A program made the position numbers and the translations under genes. The notes under the pieces are model-generated. The model was not told where the DNA came from. It worked only from the letters and a program-made list of their open reading frames with translations, and did no database searches. A stretch of 64,000 nucleotides of DNA, from the NCBI GenBank assembly GCA_023052935.1, contig CM041295.1:108192711-108256710 (forward strand), in the 5' to 3' direction. Source of the stretch: Piezodorus guildinii (taxonomy: Eukaryota > Arthropoda > Insecta > Hemiptera > Pentatomidae). Shown here in pieces: positions 22,967-34,515 of this stretch (its first letter is position 1; every line of letters starts with the position of its first letter).

Positions 22967-23329
22967 CGACGGATGGTTTTTTATCTACAAGAAAATAAAC
23001 AGTCGGCTTTGAATACAAAAAGAAAACAATGTTTAAAGTTCACTCAAAAAAAGTAAACCACAATATAGCCAAACAAAACAATGGAACACACTGTCTACCA
23101 GGCAATCGGGTATCCCAGTGTTGCAGGTAAAATAAATATGCAAATACCTTCAACCTGGCAGCACTGAGAGATCTGAAACAATAGCGTAACTTGTTACCTC
23201 TGAAACTGACAGATGACGAAGAATAAGTTTGTTGAGGATTGTTGGTACAAACTCGTTAAATCCAAATATCTAATTTAGTTAATTGTCTAGTATTATATGC
23301 AGATATATCTCACAATCACGAAATGTATT

Positions 23330-24310
23330 AATAAAAACTCAGGCAAAGCTAAAAAGTTTATCTTCATGACGAAAAAGATGAGCTACGAAAATAAATTCGC
23401 ACTATATACAGCTGTTAGCCGAGCTTTTTTTTTTTTTTTCAACAATTTTTATTGAGTAAAATTACAATCTGTCCCAATTTGGACATCAATAGTAGTGCTG
23501 AAAGATATCATACATACTACATTCATACAATATTTACACGGCATAAAATTACAATAAAATCTATACACAATAATGAATCAATACAATAAAGTCAAGAATA
23601 GAGTTCACTTATACCTATATACACATACACACACTCATATATACATCACATTGAGTAGAGAATCAGCCAGTGCTAGAAATCCAATATATTTACAAAAGGT
23701 CGCGGGGCCACTGCCGTTTCAACCTTCTAGGTGGGTTGTATGGATGAGTGGAGCTGGATAGGGATTGAGCTAGAGGATTAGGGTAATGAATGAGGTTCTG
23801 GTGGAATTTGGAAAATTTGGATTCAATTAGGTCTGAAATAAATGGAACATTAAGGTCGTGGTGCAAGGTATAGTTGGAGACATAATAAGGAGCATTTACT
23901 ATTGTACGGAGGACTTTGGATTGAAATGATTGAATGCGTTTGATGTTAGTACGTTTAGCTGTCCCCCAGAGTTCAAGTCCGTAGGTCCAGATGGGCTTCA
24001 GTATTGTCTTGTAGATTAATAATTTGTTGTCAACTGTAAGTTCAGATTTTTTGTTGAGTAGTCGGTATAACTGTCCGAATCGTCGGTTGAGTTCTTGTCT
24101 TTTAAGTCTTGTATGTGGGTTCCAAGTCATTTAGCCGAGCTAAAAAATCTGTTCGGCCCACCACTTGGGAGTTTGGATTGCAAAACTGACGACAAAAAGC
24201 TAGAATGAATCCGAAATATATGCATGAGAATCATTAACAACTACCCTCGCTACACAAACATTTCAGCAATCCTCGGCTAACTAAATCATCCCACGACAGA
24301 ACAATGCATT
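23330..24310 (+). pseudogene. Older LINE RT remnant, host of a Jockey insertion
   Basis: Outside the inserted Jockey the plus strand reads NKFALYTAVSRAKKSVRPTT, then in another frame DDKKLE*IRNICMRIINNYP followed by RYTNISAILG. This fits the IQN...RMI...P.Y..N segment of a Jockey-type C-terminus. Stops and shifts are frequent, so it is older than the insertion it carries. Confidence 0.6.
23426..24131 (-). pseudogene. Recent 5'-truncated Jockey A insertion, open RT C-terminus
   Basis: A perfect 11-bp duplication TTAGCCGAGCT (23,415-23,425 and 24,132-24,142) bounds the insert. The T run at its left is the A tail. The minus strand codes an uninterrupted frame from TWNPHTRLKRQELNRR through IWTYGLELWGTAKR and NAPYYVSNYTLHHDLNV to RRLKRQWPRDLL, with its stop at about 23,690. 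The 3' UTR follows (TCCCAATTTGGACATC on the plus strand). It lacks the endonuclease and RT palm, so it is dead on arrival. It is the best reference for subfamily A. Confidence 0.95.
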
Positions 24311-25029
24311 TATACACAAAGCAAAGCATATTTTGACAAGACCATTGCTTCTTGGTGTCAAATAAGGCCTTTAATATGCATTTTTCTTACACTGAAAGCT
24401 ATACATCCGTCAACTTGAATCTGCTCTATGAAGATTTAATTTAGTTAAAAACTTGCCAAAATTTTCAAATTTTAATTTTATTCTCTTCTTCTTGACCACA
24501 TATCATTCATTATAGTGCCATTTAATTTTACCAGTTTTTTTTTATTTTGCAATATCCTATTATCCATCAAAAGTTATATTTTAATTTAATACTGATTGAT
24601 GTATCGGCTACTCTTCCCGAATATTATCCATTTTATTGGCTACTAGAATTTATTTTTAATTTCAGTTTCAACAATATTTATTGATTTTTTTAAATGTTGA
24701 TGTAAATTAGTTAATAATGTATCAACGCAAAATAAGGATGTGTACAGAGCAGTGTCTGAGGCATACAACACATTATCTTTATCAATCACGTAAGGGAAGA
24801 TTGTGTAATGGATACTGACCTATCATGAGGGGGAACATCCAACAACAAATCGAATAAAATATGATGAATTTCAAATATGATAAATGTACATAGAACCTGG
24901 AAATATTACTTAAAAAGTTACATAGTATGTGATTATTAATGAGTTTTATCATTTAAAGGTTCCGAGGAAGTTGTTGATCGCAAATGATCGATCCCTGATT
25001 TTTATTAATGTCGAGATATATTTTTATAA
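24311..25029. other. No recognised feature
   Basis: AT-rich with no long frame or repeat landmark. Confidence 0.4.
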
Positions 25030-26445
25030 TACACAGTCGTGGTCATAGAAATTGCATCACTTATGCTTTAATTTTTATGGTAATGAATTTGATCCAATCG
25101 AATATTTTTGTTTTCGTCCACATATTTATATCATACGCTTCTTTAATACTTGCTCTAGGTTAGTAATTTTAACTACTACCAAAATTTTTTTTTTAATTAT
25201 GTCGAATTTTAGGCATTTTTCCATCAGAAACAATTTACATTGATAGATTATAAGAAGTGGAACATTTTCACGGAAAACAGCAGTGACACAAATCAACAGT
25301 GGTTACAGTTTTGAAAATTAATATTATAATTTATTTTACGAGAGAACTTTTTTTTTAATATTCATTTATTGGAATTTACAATAGTTTAATGGAATACAAC
25401 AAGAGAAATATAAAAATGCATAAAACACATGTAGAGAAGCTTCCCGGTGGAAGCACTCTAAAAATATTCTAAACTAGAAGGTCTTGGGGCCATCTCCCTT
25501 TCAGGCATCTCGGAGGATTGTCAGGAATTGAAGAGGAAGAATGGATTGAAACTAGAGGACTAGGGTGGGAATGTAGTTTGTCATGAAAGGAATGGTATCT
25601 AGATCGGGTAAAATCAGCAACATACGGAACATTAAGGTCTTTGTGGATGATTTTATTCGTGACAAAGTAAGGAGCATTGAGGATTTTAAGAAGGATTTTG
25701 GATTGTAGGGATTGGATACGAGAAGAATTCGATTGTTTAGTAGAGCCCCAGAGTTCTACCCCGTAAGTCCATATCGGCTGTATGATAGCCGTGTAGATGA
25801 GTCTTTTTTAGTTGAGTGGAAGATTAGAACGTTTGTCTAGTAAGTGTTGAAGTAGTCGAAAACGTCGTGCAGTTCCTTGTCTTTTCAGTCTTATATGAGG
25901 GTTCCAAGTAAGGCGTTTGTCAAGGTGCAGTCCTAGATATCGGATCTGTTCTATCGGGACAAGAGGAGTATTATTGAAGGAGACAGTAGGGCAGGATGTC
26001 ATAAGTTTACGACGAAGGGTAAAAGTAAGATGGTTGGATTTGTTGGAATTTATTTTAATTCTCCAGTTCTGACACCATACTTCAATGTCTCTGAGGTGGG
26101 ATTGGAGAGTTTGAGAGGCAATAGTTGGATCAGTATTATTGACTGATAACACTACAAATGTCATCAGCATAGGTAGAAAGGAAGGTGTTAGGATGGGTTG
26201 GGATATTAGCTGTATAGACTGTGTAAAGGCAGACTGACTAAAAATGTATTAATAGGAATTAATATGATTTATTTTGAAGAGAGAACTTAAATTTCTATAT
26301 TTTTTTCTTTGATTTTTATGTATTTTTCTTTAATTTTCAATGTATAATATTATTTTAATATGTAATCAGCATTTTTTTTTTAAATGTTTAATTTTGGAAA
26401 CATTATTTTATTGAGTGATGCAATTTCTATGATCACAACTGTATA
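25030..26445. mobile_element. Tc1-type MITE carrying a Jockey insertion
   Basis: The left end CACAGTCGTGGTCATAGAAA and the right end GATCACAACTGTA are inverted complements that include GATGCAATTTCTATG, with TA at the borders. Without the Jockey it is about 0.5 kb and non-coding. Partial copies lie at 38,796-39,143 and 48,355-48,503. The ACAGT...GGTCATA end type is common in Tc1-like elements. Confidence 0.75.
25349..26266 (-). pseudogene. Jockey RT fragment, same subfamily as 1-653
   Basis: The frame reads LYTVYTANIPTHPNTFLSTY and ADD, followed by a one-base shift just after YADD. It then continues through RYLGLHLDKRLTWNPHIRLK to SHPSPLVSIHSSSS and DNPPRCLKGRWPQDLL. A 3' UTR and T run follow on the left. 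A duplication of about 20 bp (ATTTATTTT..GAGAGAACTT) flanks the copy. A further stop lies after SNLPLN. Confidence 0.88.
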
Positions 26446-26454
26446 AGTAGGGTT

Positions 26455-26915
26455 TTGAAATTACATAAAAAGGCAAAAGACAGGGGCTGGGTCGGAGCCA
26501 AGGCGTAAATACAATGAGATGAATCGATAGCACTCAGTCCACATGAGATGCTTCTTAATTCCTTTCAGATATTTCGTACACTTTTTTCTACCATTCTTGT
26601 GTTTTACGACTTGAGCTATGACGGTTTCATGAAAGACAGAGGTGCTGATTATCCAGGTTGATCGTGGAGGCATAAACAATTATTCCAGAGATATCGTCCG
26701 TTCCTGGAACGCTTCCAATCACCTTTTATAGATCGACGTGATGTCATCGATGTTAGTGAGGGTTCATCGATCGTTGTATTATGATGGCTATCGACAATTC
26801 ATTTTAAAAACACCGATCTCCTGGCAGCTGACATATATTGCGTTTTATTTTGTGAATCTCCTTTCTACTCGCTAAAATGTTATCGGGTTGTAAATTAAGT
26901 TTAAATAAATTTTAA
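26455..26915. other. No recognised feature, moderately GC
   Basis: Less AT-rich than its surroundings, with GATCGA-type repeats near 26,730-26,790. The 72-codon minus frame (26,461-26,679) is unrecognised. Confidence 0.35.
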
Positions 26916-27113
26916 ATTTATTCGCTCAAATGATTTTGTACATTTATTCGCTCAAATGATTTTGTACATTTATTCGCTCAAATGATTTTGTACATTTATT
27001 CCCTCAAATGATTTTGTACATTTATTCGCTCAAATGATTTTGTACATTTATTCGCTCAAATGATTTTGTACATTTATTCGCTCAAATGATTTTGTACATT
27101 TATTGCCTCAAAT
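26916..27113. repeat. 26-bp minisatellite, seven full copies and a partial one
   Basis: The unit begins ATTTATTCGCTC and ends AATGATTTTGTAC. Copies start at 26,916, 26,942, 26,968, 26,994, 27,020, 27,046 and 27,072, with a partial one at 27,098. Only the fourth copy (CCCTC) and the partial last copy (GCCTC) show changes, so the array is very homogeneous. There are no spacers, which rules out CRISPR. Confidence 0.98.
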
Positions 27114-27152
27114 AAATCGATAGGAATCATAAAACTTTTAACGTATAACAAC

Positions 27153-27365
27153 ATGCAATACATCCACAGTATCCCACAATTTAAATGCTCAACCCACACA
27201 CTTGATACTAGATCGCGCCATTCTGTCCTTTACATTTTTGCCCACAGAACTAAAACTTTTGATCATTCCTTTCTCGTACTCCTACTCATATTCCCCATGC
27301 TTCTTTCCTTCAAATCAAACCTTTCCAAATCCTTCTGAAATCCCAAACAGACGCCCTCCAAATGT
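27153..27365 (+). pseudogene. CR1/L2-type LINE RT tail, broken
   Basis: Reads MQYIHSIPQFKCSTHTLDTR, then RSRHSVLYIFAHRTKTFDHS and, after a deletion of the FWNSLP segment, FKSNLSKSF. Parallel to 8,459-8,705. Confidence 0.75.
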
Positions 27366-27375
27366 AAAATTTCAG

Positions 27376-27775
27376 TTCAATTGAGACGTTGATTTCCAAA
27401 AGGTACTATATCCATTCAAGGAAATTTTACAGGAAGCGCCAAAATCTCTTGTTATCATATTATTAAACCGCTGATTTGAGTCTTTTCGCATTAAAATATA
27501 GAATTGTTTTTTTTACTAAAATAATAAAACCATATTAAAGTTATGAAATGAAATGTTTTAGTATGATTTAGGTCGAAACTAAATGTGTAATTAGTACCTT
27601 AAGAAATTAATAACATTTCTAAACCGCGTTATTAAAGTACTTGAGTGTTCATTAGAAACAATCGAATTTAAGATTCAGATAAAACTAAATGAGGAGAATA
27701 TAAATATGTAAAAATATCAATTTCTTAAAAAATGTCCTTTAGTACCTTTTGGATATCAACGCCTCAATTGTCCTT
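27376..27775. mobile_element. MITE-2 copy, about 0.4 kb
   Basis: Left TTGAGACGTTGATTTCC and right GGATATCAACGCCTCAA are inverted complements, and both borders read CAATTG. One end continues TACTATATCC, the other GTCCTTTAGTACC, the same asymmetry as in the other copies. Confidence 0.8.
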
Positions 27776-27939
27776 CTTGTAATGTAGGATATATTTATTT
27801 ATTTTGCACGAATTCTAGCTTTATAGAATAATTAATTTATTCTAAACTCCTTCAACGTTATTGTCTTTTAGGATATTTGTTTATTTCCTTTTTATTTGTT
27901 TGTATTCTATACTTTCTAGACATATATATACATACATAC

Positions 27940-28003
<64 letters not shown>

Positions 28004-28782
28004 TATTGTTTTTTCTTAGTTTTTTACGCCTTTGTAAATCGTGGTTAATTGTATTTGTCTAGGTGGCTAAACATATTAAAGTGCATTTATTATATAACAT
28101 TGTTATTCTTAAGAGAGAAAGTCCCAGAATGAAGTTATCAAATTATAATAAATAACAATCATCATCATAAAAATACATTTTTTTTTTTTCTAAATTATTT
28201 ACTTTCATTCGATACTTTGATCTATTCGTTTTACAAAATTTGTTGTTGTTGTTTCCCATATATATTTGTATATATATATATATATTACAGTAGCAGGTAC
28301 TTAATAATTTATTTTTCCGAATTATCTATTTTTTATCTTTACTATTATATAATATTTTTTCGTTTTATTAGTTTCATTTATTGATTCTAATGGGATGTTT
28401 ATTAAAAGTTTAAAAAAAATAATAATGAAAAAAGGAAAACAAGAACCATACCCACACCAGCTGTACGACTATTGTTTTTTCAAGAGAATGTTTATTGCCA
28501 AGATTGTGTCTATTTTCGCTGACTCTATTCTCGGAGCCCGTACAGATTCTTCATGAAAAGAACACCAATTTCGAGCAATTAAAAAAATTATTATAAAAAA
28601 AACAATTTAGCATTATAGGATAATTTATGTGAAAATATTTTAGGTGTGTTATAAAATAAAATATGCATTAGCTAAATAGAATACAATTTGGATTGTCTTA
28701 AGTTTAGGCCTTAATATATATATTTTTTTATTTGTAATAAATACAATTATATAAAACTAAATAAAATATTACATGATCAGAA
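27776..28782. other. AT-rich spacer with microsatellites and a LINE-like 3' signature
   Basis: An (AT)n tract at 27,921-28,007 and a shorter one at 28,258-28,287. AAAGTCCCAGAATGAAG near 28,118 resembles the LINE 3' signature at 2.9 kb. No gene is seen. Confidence 0.45.
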
Positions 28783-28965
28783 TAAAATTGGAGGCTGATT
28801 TCTACTTCACCACTCTTTTATTAAAAATAATTACACTACGTTTCGGATAAAATGCCATCTTCAGGTGCAATGAAACTAATTTATCTAATCTGAGTAGATG
28901 CTTTCAACCAAAATTCAATCAAAGTATGAATGTGAAGTAGAAATCAGCCTCCAATCTTATTCACA
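28783..28965 (-). mobile_element. Penelope-like palindromic unit with hammerhead-like core
   Basis: Arms of about 30 bp (TTGGAGGCTGATTTCTACTT at 28,791 and its inverted complement near 28,930-28,955) enclose a minus-strand core at 28,841-28,864. The core is CTGAAGA, TGGCATTTTATCC, then GAAAC. It has the C-U-G-A-N-G-A plus GAAA layout of a hammerhead, but stem II is weak here. AATAAAA follows the core. Confidence 0.5.
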
Positions 28966-29718
28966 GAAATTGACCTTCACTTAAAAGAATCTACACCTTA
29001 TGATCAGATATTTAAAAATATAATTTATAATACTTGAAGTAAATAACTTATGAATATTTATTAAATAATTTTAATATCTGATATAATGTGGTCAAAATTG
29101 GTCAGTGGAAAAAGAAGAATATAGCAGAATTTATATAATATAATAATAATATGTTTTTTAAAAATAATATTATAGTACTAAATTAGAAAATAATTACAAT
29201 AAATTTTCATTACTATTTTAATTAATTTTATTTATGATGTGATGGTTCAATTTTATTTTTGTTCCACTTGAGGTCTAATATCTGCTCTCACAATATAACG
29301 AGACATTAGGCATCCTGCCTATGCACCATATATAAACATTTATAAATATCGCTATCAAACTAAATGTTATAGTTGATTAATCAACAAACGTAGACGTTTG
29401 AGGCAAAAATCAAATATAATATAAGTTAAACTGATAAGCTAAATTATAAAAATTTATTATTTAAGGATTAATATGATCGTCAACCGAAAATGAAGTAATC
29501 ACTCAAGATGAAGGAACTATCCATCAAGGTTAGTTGAGTGAAAAAACAGGGAGTCATTGCAAGGAACCTTGAACATGGTCGAAAGACATCCCACAACATC
29601 TGCCAACTACATCCAGTTTAATCAACAGTTCAACGACCCAAACCAATAATTAATATTTATACAAGGTCCAAGTTTATAATTTCACTAAATTTAATCATTA
29701 GTACCTTCATTCATTCAT
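28966..29718. other. No recognised feature
   Basis: AT-rich with no frames or landmarks. Confidence 0.4.
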
Positions 29719-29748
29719 TTATATATATATATATATATATATAATATA
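29719..29748. repeat. (AT)n tract at the left border of the Tc1-like element
   Basis: Short AT tract. A longer one (31,338-31,399) lies at the right border of the same element, as expected for insertion into TA repeats. Confidence 0.9.
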
Positions 29749-31337
29749 CACAGTGAGTGTGAAAAGTATTCGGAATTCGTATTTATTTTCATTTAATAAG
29801 TATATGTATATTTCACAACTATGAATTTATATAATTCTTTTTCACTCTTAATTCTTTAAAAGATACTCCCATAAAGGTAAATTACAGACCAGATAAGCCG
29901 AAAGTTAATTTTTTTATTTTTTTATAATATCCTATTAATAATGTAAAATGACAATATTATTCAGGATCAAATGTATTCAGAAATCGTAATATCCTGTTGT
30001 TTAATGGTTTAAAATGCTCATATTATCACTAATCTTCGACATAATTATGTTTTCTAAACAGTTCTTCTTCCTTACGTTACATATACTCAACCTTGGAGAG
30101 TTTTTTTTTTTTTTTTTTTTCTAAATAAGGCAGTAAAATAAAAATGCAAGGAACGAACAACAGCTTCGAATAATTTTCAAAATGGAAATAGTTGAAATGT
30201 TGAAAAAAAAAATCATAAGAACATGTGGATGGCCAAGTTTAGCTTGGGTAATATAATAATAAAATATAGAAGCAAAAAAGTGAGCGTCCAAAAAATGTTA
30301 AAACTGAAAGACTGATTATTCATCAAATAAGAAAACAATATCTTTAATGAGTGAACCTTACCTAATTTCTGAATTTTTTAGAACTTCTGGATACACAATA
30401 AGGGTTTCGACTGTTTACCCCGTTCTAAAAAAATTTGACGAAAAGAAAAACATGGTAAAGAAGTATGGAAAACGTCTTTCAGAAGGCGAGGCAATAAGAG
30501 AATAGGCCGAATGTTTGTAACAGTTTTTTAAAGAGAAGCTTGATGAATTAACTTTTTTACAGATGACTCCCATACTAAAATACATAGTTCTTATGAAAAA
30601 AGTATAGTTTGGAGGAAACCAAATAAAGAATTTAGTATGCCATAGTAAAACACCTTGAGCGGTCAGTGATAGTTAGGTCCGTTTTACTTTAAAAAAGTTT
30701 AATAACATTGGATTCATGGACAGAATTATTTGACAGGTTTGTGTATTTTTCAATTATGAAAAACCAGAGTTAAAAGTAGGAGAAAATTTAGGAATAAATT
30801 AAATGTTTAACATAGGTGCGTCCATGTCTCTGGCCATATATACGTTATGTATTCAGATTTAGTCGCTGGAAAATTTTTAAAAAATTCTCCTTTCCCTCTT
30901 CCATTACTTCTTTCAAATTTAATTAACTATTTGTGATCCCTACTAAAAAGGAAAAAAAGGAAATACTGTATTAAAAATGAAAATGGCCTGAAGAAACAAT
31001 AAGTACTTAAGTGGGATATTATTTCACACCAAACAATCAATTAATTAGTAAGATCAATTCCTAGGAGGCTAAAATGTATAATAATAAAAAAAGTTTAACC
31101 AACTGGATGTTTATTTATGATAATATAATTAGAAAACCATGTAATTCCGAATACATTTGACACTAGTGACATACACTATTTTTAATTTTTTCGTAAATGA
31201 ACGTTCAAAATAAAATGATTTTTGTCGTAATTTTTGGTTTTAGCGGCTCCTCCTCCACTCCTGAAAAATATAAAAATAAGTTAAAACAAGTAAATTACAG
31301 AATGGTAATGAATTTCGAATACGTTTGACACTCATTG
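29749..31337 (+). mobile_element. Tc1/mariner-superfamily element with IR/DR ends, degenerate
   Basis: The outer ends are CACAGTGAGTGTGAAAAGTA and the complement of CAATGAGTGTCAAACGTATT, flanked by TA. The 1,589-bp length is normal for Tc1. A second copy of the end motif lies inside each end: ATCAAATGTATTCAGAAATC at 29,966, and the complement of GTGTCAAATGTATTCGGAAT at about 31,144-31,164. These are roughly 215 and 170 bp from the borders, the IR/DR layout known from Sleeping Beauty-type elements. Confidence 0.85.
30200..31070 (+). pseudogene. Remnant of Tc1-like transposase
   Basis: Broken frames show IIHQIRKQ, SEPYLISEFFRTSGYTIRV and STVYPVLKKF, which fit the HTH region. After FTDDSHTK comes SIVWRKPNKEF, the Tc1 block DES..F...VWRKP.E.F just past the first catalytic acid. 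Stops and indels are numerous, and later catalytic blocks are not legible. Confidence 0.6.

Positions 31338-31399
<62 letters not shown>
31338..31399. repeat. (AT)n microsatellite
   Basis: About 30 AT units directly after the right Tc1-like end. Confidence 0.95.
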
Positions 31400-31400
<1 letters not shown>

Positions 31401-33070
31401 CTTCTTCTAACGGACGCGGATTTTGATAAAGTTTTCACAATCATTAAGGACATTCCTTCCTAAAAGTTTATAAGTAAAATAAAGTGCAATTTAGCTTTTC
31501 TTTAAATGGGAAAAATAAAATAAAACCAAGTCATAAAAAATTATTCCTGAAATGTAACTAGTAACATAGACGTATAATATACCGATGGAAAGCGCAATAT
31601 TTCAGAAAAGTTAATGTGCAATAAAATAAATGTTACAAGTTAATATAAAGCTGTTGTAAGCCCGTAAACTTATGAACATTTGTTATTGGCAAAGAGGGAG
31701 GTTATAGTAGTTAAATGTACAGGATCGTACAAGTTATATTCTCCCATTTAGTACGCACGATTTTAGAAACAATATTACGTACCGAATTGTAACTAAGTTG
31801 TTAACATAAATGGTAAGTTGTTATGAATCTATAAACTAACATTGGTATTAATTATTTCAAATTTAATACTATTTCATTAAAAATGATGCTTCACTGTAAG
31901 CTAAATGGGATTCCTATGGAAACAATCTAACTTTTAAAATGTAATTTAAGTAGTTAATTTGAGATAAAAAATAATAGTAAACCGAATAAAATAGGAACCG
32001 TTGTTATTTCTGTAGGTTTTAAATGCATAAGTAACAAACAAGCAAACTTTCCGCTTTCTGTAATTCACTTTAAATTAAGGAGCAAATAAATTCAACGAAT
32101 TTTGATTTTTTTTTTTCATTTCTGCCGGTGTTTAATTATAATAATGAATAGACAATAAAAATATTTGTTTGCTAATTGAAATTTTCCTCACGATAAACTA
32201 AAACTCCCAAAGTAATAAATTCTAAATCTGTCTGACCAGAGATCTTTTTATTATTAATGGCGTCGACCCTATTTTTTGGGCGCCATTTGAATTGAACTCT
32301 GATTACAACTGCTACTCACTAAGCACGAAATGGTAACTATTTGTACAGGTAGAGAGGAGAAAAGTACTGTTGTAGGAGTCAAGTCATGTTTACGGAAGGG
32401 AAATTAAAATACGAACGAGTATTTAAAACTAAAAGATTTTCTATAATTATAATCTGGACGATGATATCCTTAAAAAATGTTTAAGTGATGTCCAAATATA
32501 ACCTGTTGCACGTGATTATTCAAATGTTGACACATAAATTAACGAGGAATTGCTATGTCCGACAATAAACAATAATTGATTATATAATTAAATATCATTA
32601 AAGTGGCCAAACTACCGTTAAAGTAAGATCTCCTGTGGTTGGGGAAGTTGAACCAGGGGGGTTGGGAGAGGTGAAGTATTGAGGCACCACCTGTTGAATC
32701 CCTTAATAAATGAGGAAAACCCTTTCAATTAAATTTAACTCCCAACCCTCAAGGAATTTATTAATTTTAAATATCGATAAAGGTAATATGTATTTTTGTA
32801 ATACCAGTTTTTTTTACTATGTGGTCTTTAAAAAAAGATATATATTTCTCTCATATATGGTATACACAAGGTTTTTTTTTATCTTTTTCCCATGTTGTGG
32901 GCAATATTAAAACCGAGTTTTTAATAAATAATTCTCTTCATCGGACAAAATATCGATTTTTCTTTATCATACCAAAATTATCTTTTTATATTACTGTTTG
33001 TTTCCATATTTTATAACTGTTATCTCATTATTGTAATGTCAAGTTTTAATTTTATTAGTTGATATCTTGT
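31400..33070. other. No gene recognised
   Basis: AT-rich. A slightly less AT-rich block at 32,200-32,400 and G-rich sequence at 32,640-32,690 have no supported frames. The open frames at 32,710-33,016 are low-complexity Phe/Tyr/Ile sequence. Confidence 0.4.
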
Positions 33071-33078
33071 TATTAGCC

Positions 33079-33107
33079 CTGATGAAGGCCCGCAATGTAG
33101 GCCGAAA
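33079..33107 (+). ncRNA. Hammerhead-like core (Penelope-like element type)
   Basis: CTGATGA, one A, then GGCC...GGCC as a possible stem II, followed by GAAAAG. The downstream TGATTGGTGTGTTATTTG resembles Penelope-like 3' sequence. The flanking stems I and III are not evident by eye, so activity is uncertain. Confidence 0.35.
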
Positions 33108-33892
33108 AGTCGGTAATCAAACAAGTTTTTCTGATTGGTGTGTTATTTGTTGATGACCGCGCCCGTAACCAATTTCCCCATAATTTAATTTTGTTAGTTA
33201 GAAATAATTAAGCATTTAAAAACTTCATTTAAAAGAAATAAGAAAGGATTTGATATTCAACGGAAAAAGAAGGAAAAAGTAGAAATGTTTTTTAAATTAT
33301 ATTTATATTTTTTTAAGTTACACCCGATATGCTTGTCAAATGTCAGTTGACAGTATCAAATACGATCGTAGACGAAATATAATTGCCTTTTCATCATGTT
33401 AAACTAAAAATATTGATTGTTTGTTATCTTGATTATAAAGAACACCTATTTAAATTACATTATTTATATACTTCATAATTTTATATAATGTATTAAAATA
33501 ATACAAAAATGATGAGTTATTTTTAGTTACAAGGGCTACAATAATCTTCAACATTTTTTTTTCTCTATAAACCAAAGACTAACAAAAAAAATCAACACCT
33601 AAAAAAAAGGCATGCCCGTAAAGTTGGTCACGTTCCCGGCCTGGAGCTGTTTGGACAGCTGTGTTGAGGCTAATCTCACATTTCAGTCTCTTCGGTAAGG
33701 ATTGCTTTATTTTTAAAATTCTAGTTTTTGCAACTGAACGTATACATCCATTCATCACTATAAAATCTTATCTTTCAGTATAAAAAATAGTCCCTATTGA
33801 TATTCTGCATGGACCTAAAAAAAATCCTTAGCCATCCCTAAATAGTCAAATTTTACTTTCAGAAAATTATTAATACTTTTTACTATAATTTA
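33108..33892. other. No recognised feature
   Basis: AT-rich. A GC-richer patch at 33,610-33,690 is unexplained. Confidence 0.35.
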
Positions 33893-34341
33893 TCTATATA
33901 TGAAAATTGCGATCGTGAAAATGTTTGAATTCTAGTTTTCAACTGAAATATACGTTTGATGGCCCCCTCTGTGTGTGTGTGTGTGGTTAATCTTGCACGG
34001 AAACGAAAAGTCATACGAAACTGAAATTTCACATATCAAACAACTATACGACCGGGATGTTACAGCAGCATTTTCAGTAAAATTGGCTGACGGAATGTGC
34101 TACTTTATACCATGTATTTTGCACCTTTTTACGATTTGCCATAAAATGGCTCTTTTTTTTTTTCAACAAAAATTTTTATTGAGTAGTATTACTATCTGTC
34201 CCAATTTTGACATTAATAATAGTGGTGAAAGATATCATTCATACAATATGTACCTATCAATAAAATTACAATAATATATATACAATAATGAATCAATAAA
34301 CAGTTTACAAAGCCTAGAAACCACTCATACCTATATACACG

Positions 34342-34454
34342 CAGGGATTGCAATCCGGCGTCATTTTCATTTTTCATTTCATTTCCGTCATTCGGCCTGA
34401 TCCGGTTCCAAATTTCATCAATCCGGACCCGGCCGGATCCGATGTCATGACAAT

Positions 34455-34515
<61 letters not shown>

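Noticed and set aside
26916..27113. Regular short repeats resembling a CRISPR array
   Set aside because: Units are head to tail with no spacers, in a eukaryotic context.
28841..28864. Calling an active hammerhead ribozyme outright
   Set aside because: Core residues fit, but stem II is weak, an extra base follows the CUGANGA box and stems I/III are not visible. It is kept only as a hammerhead-like motif.
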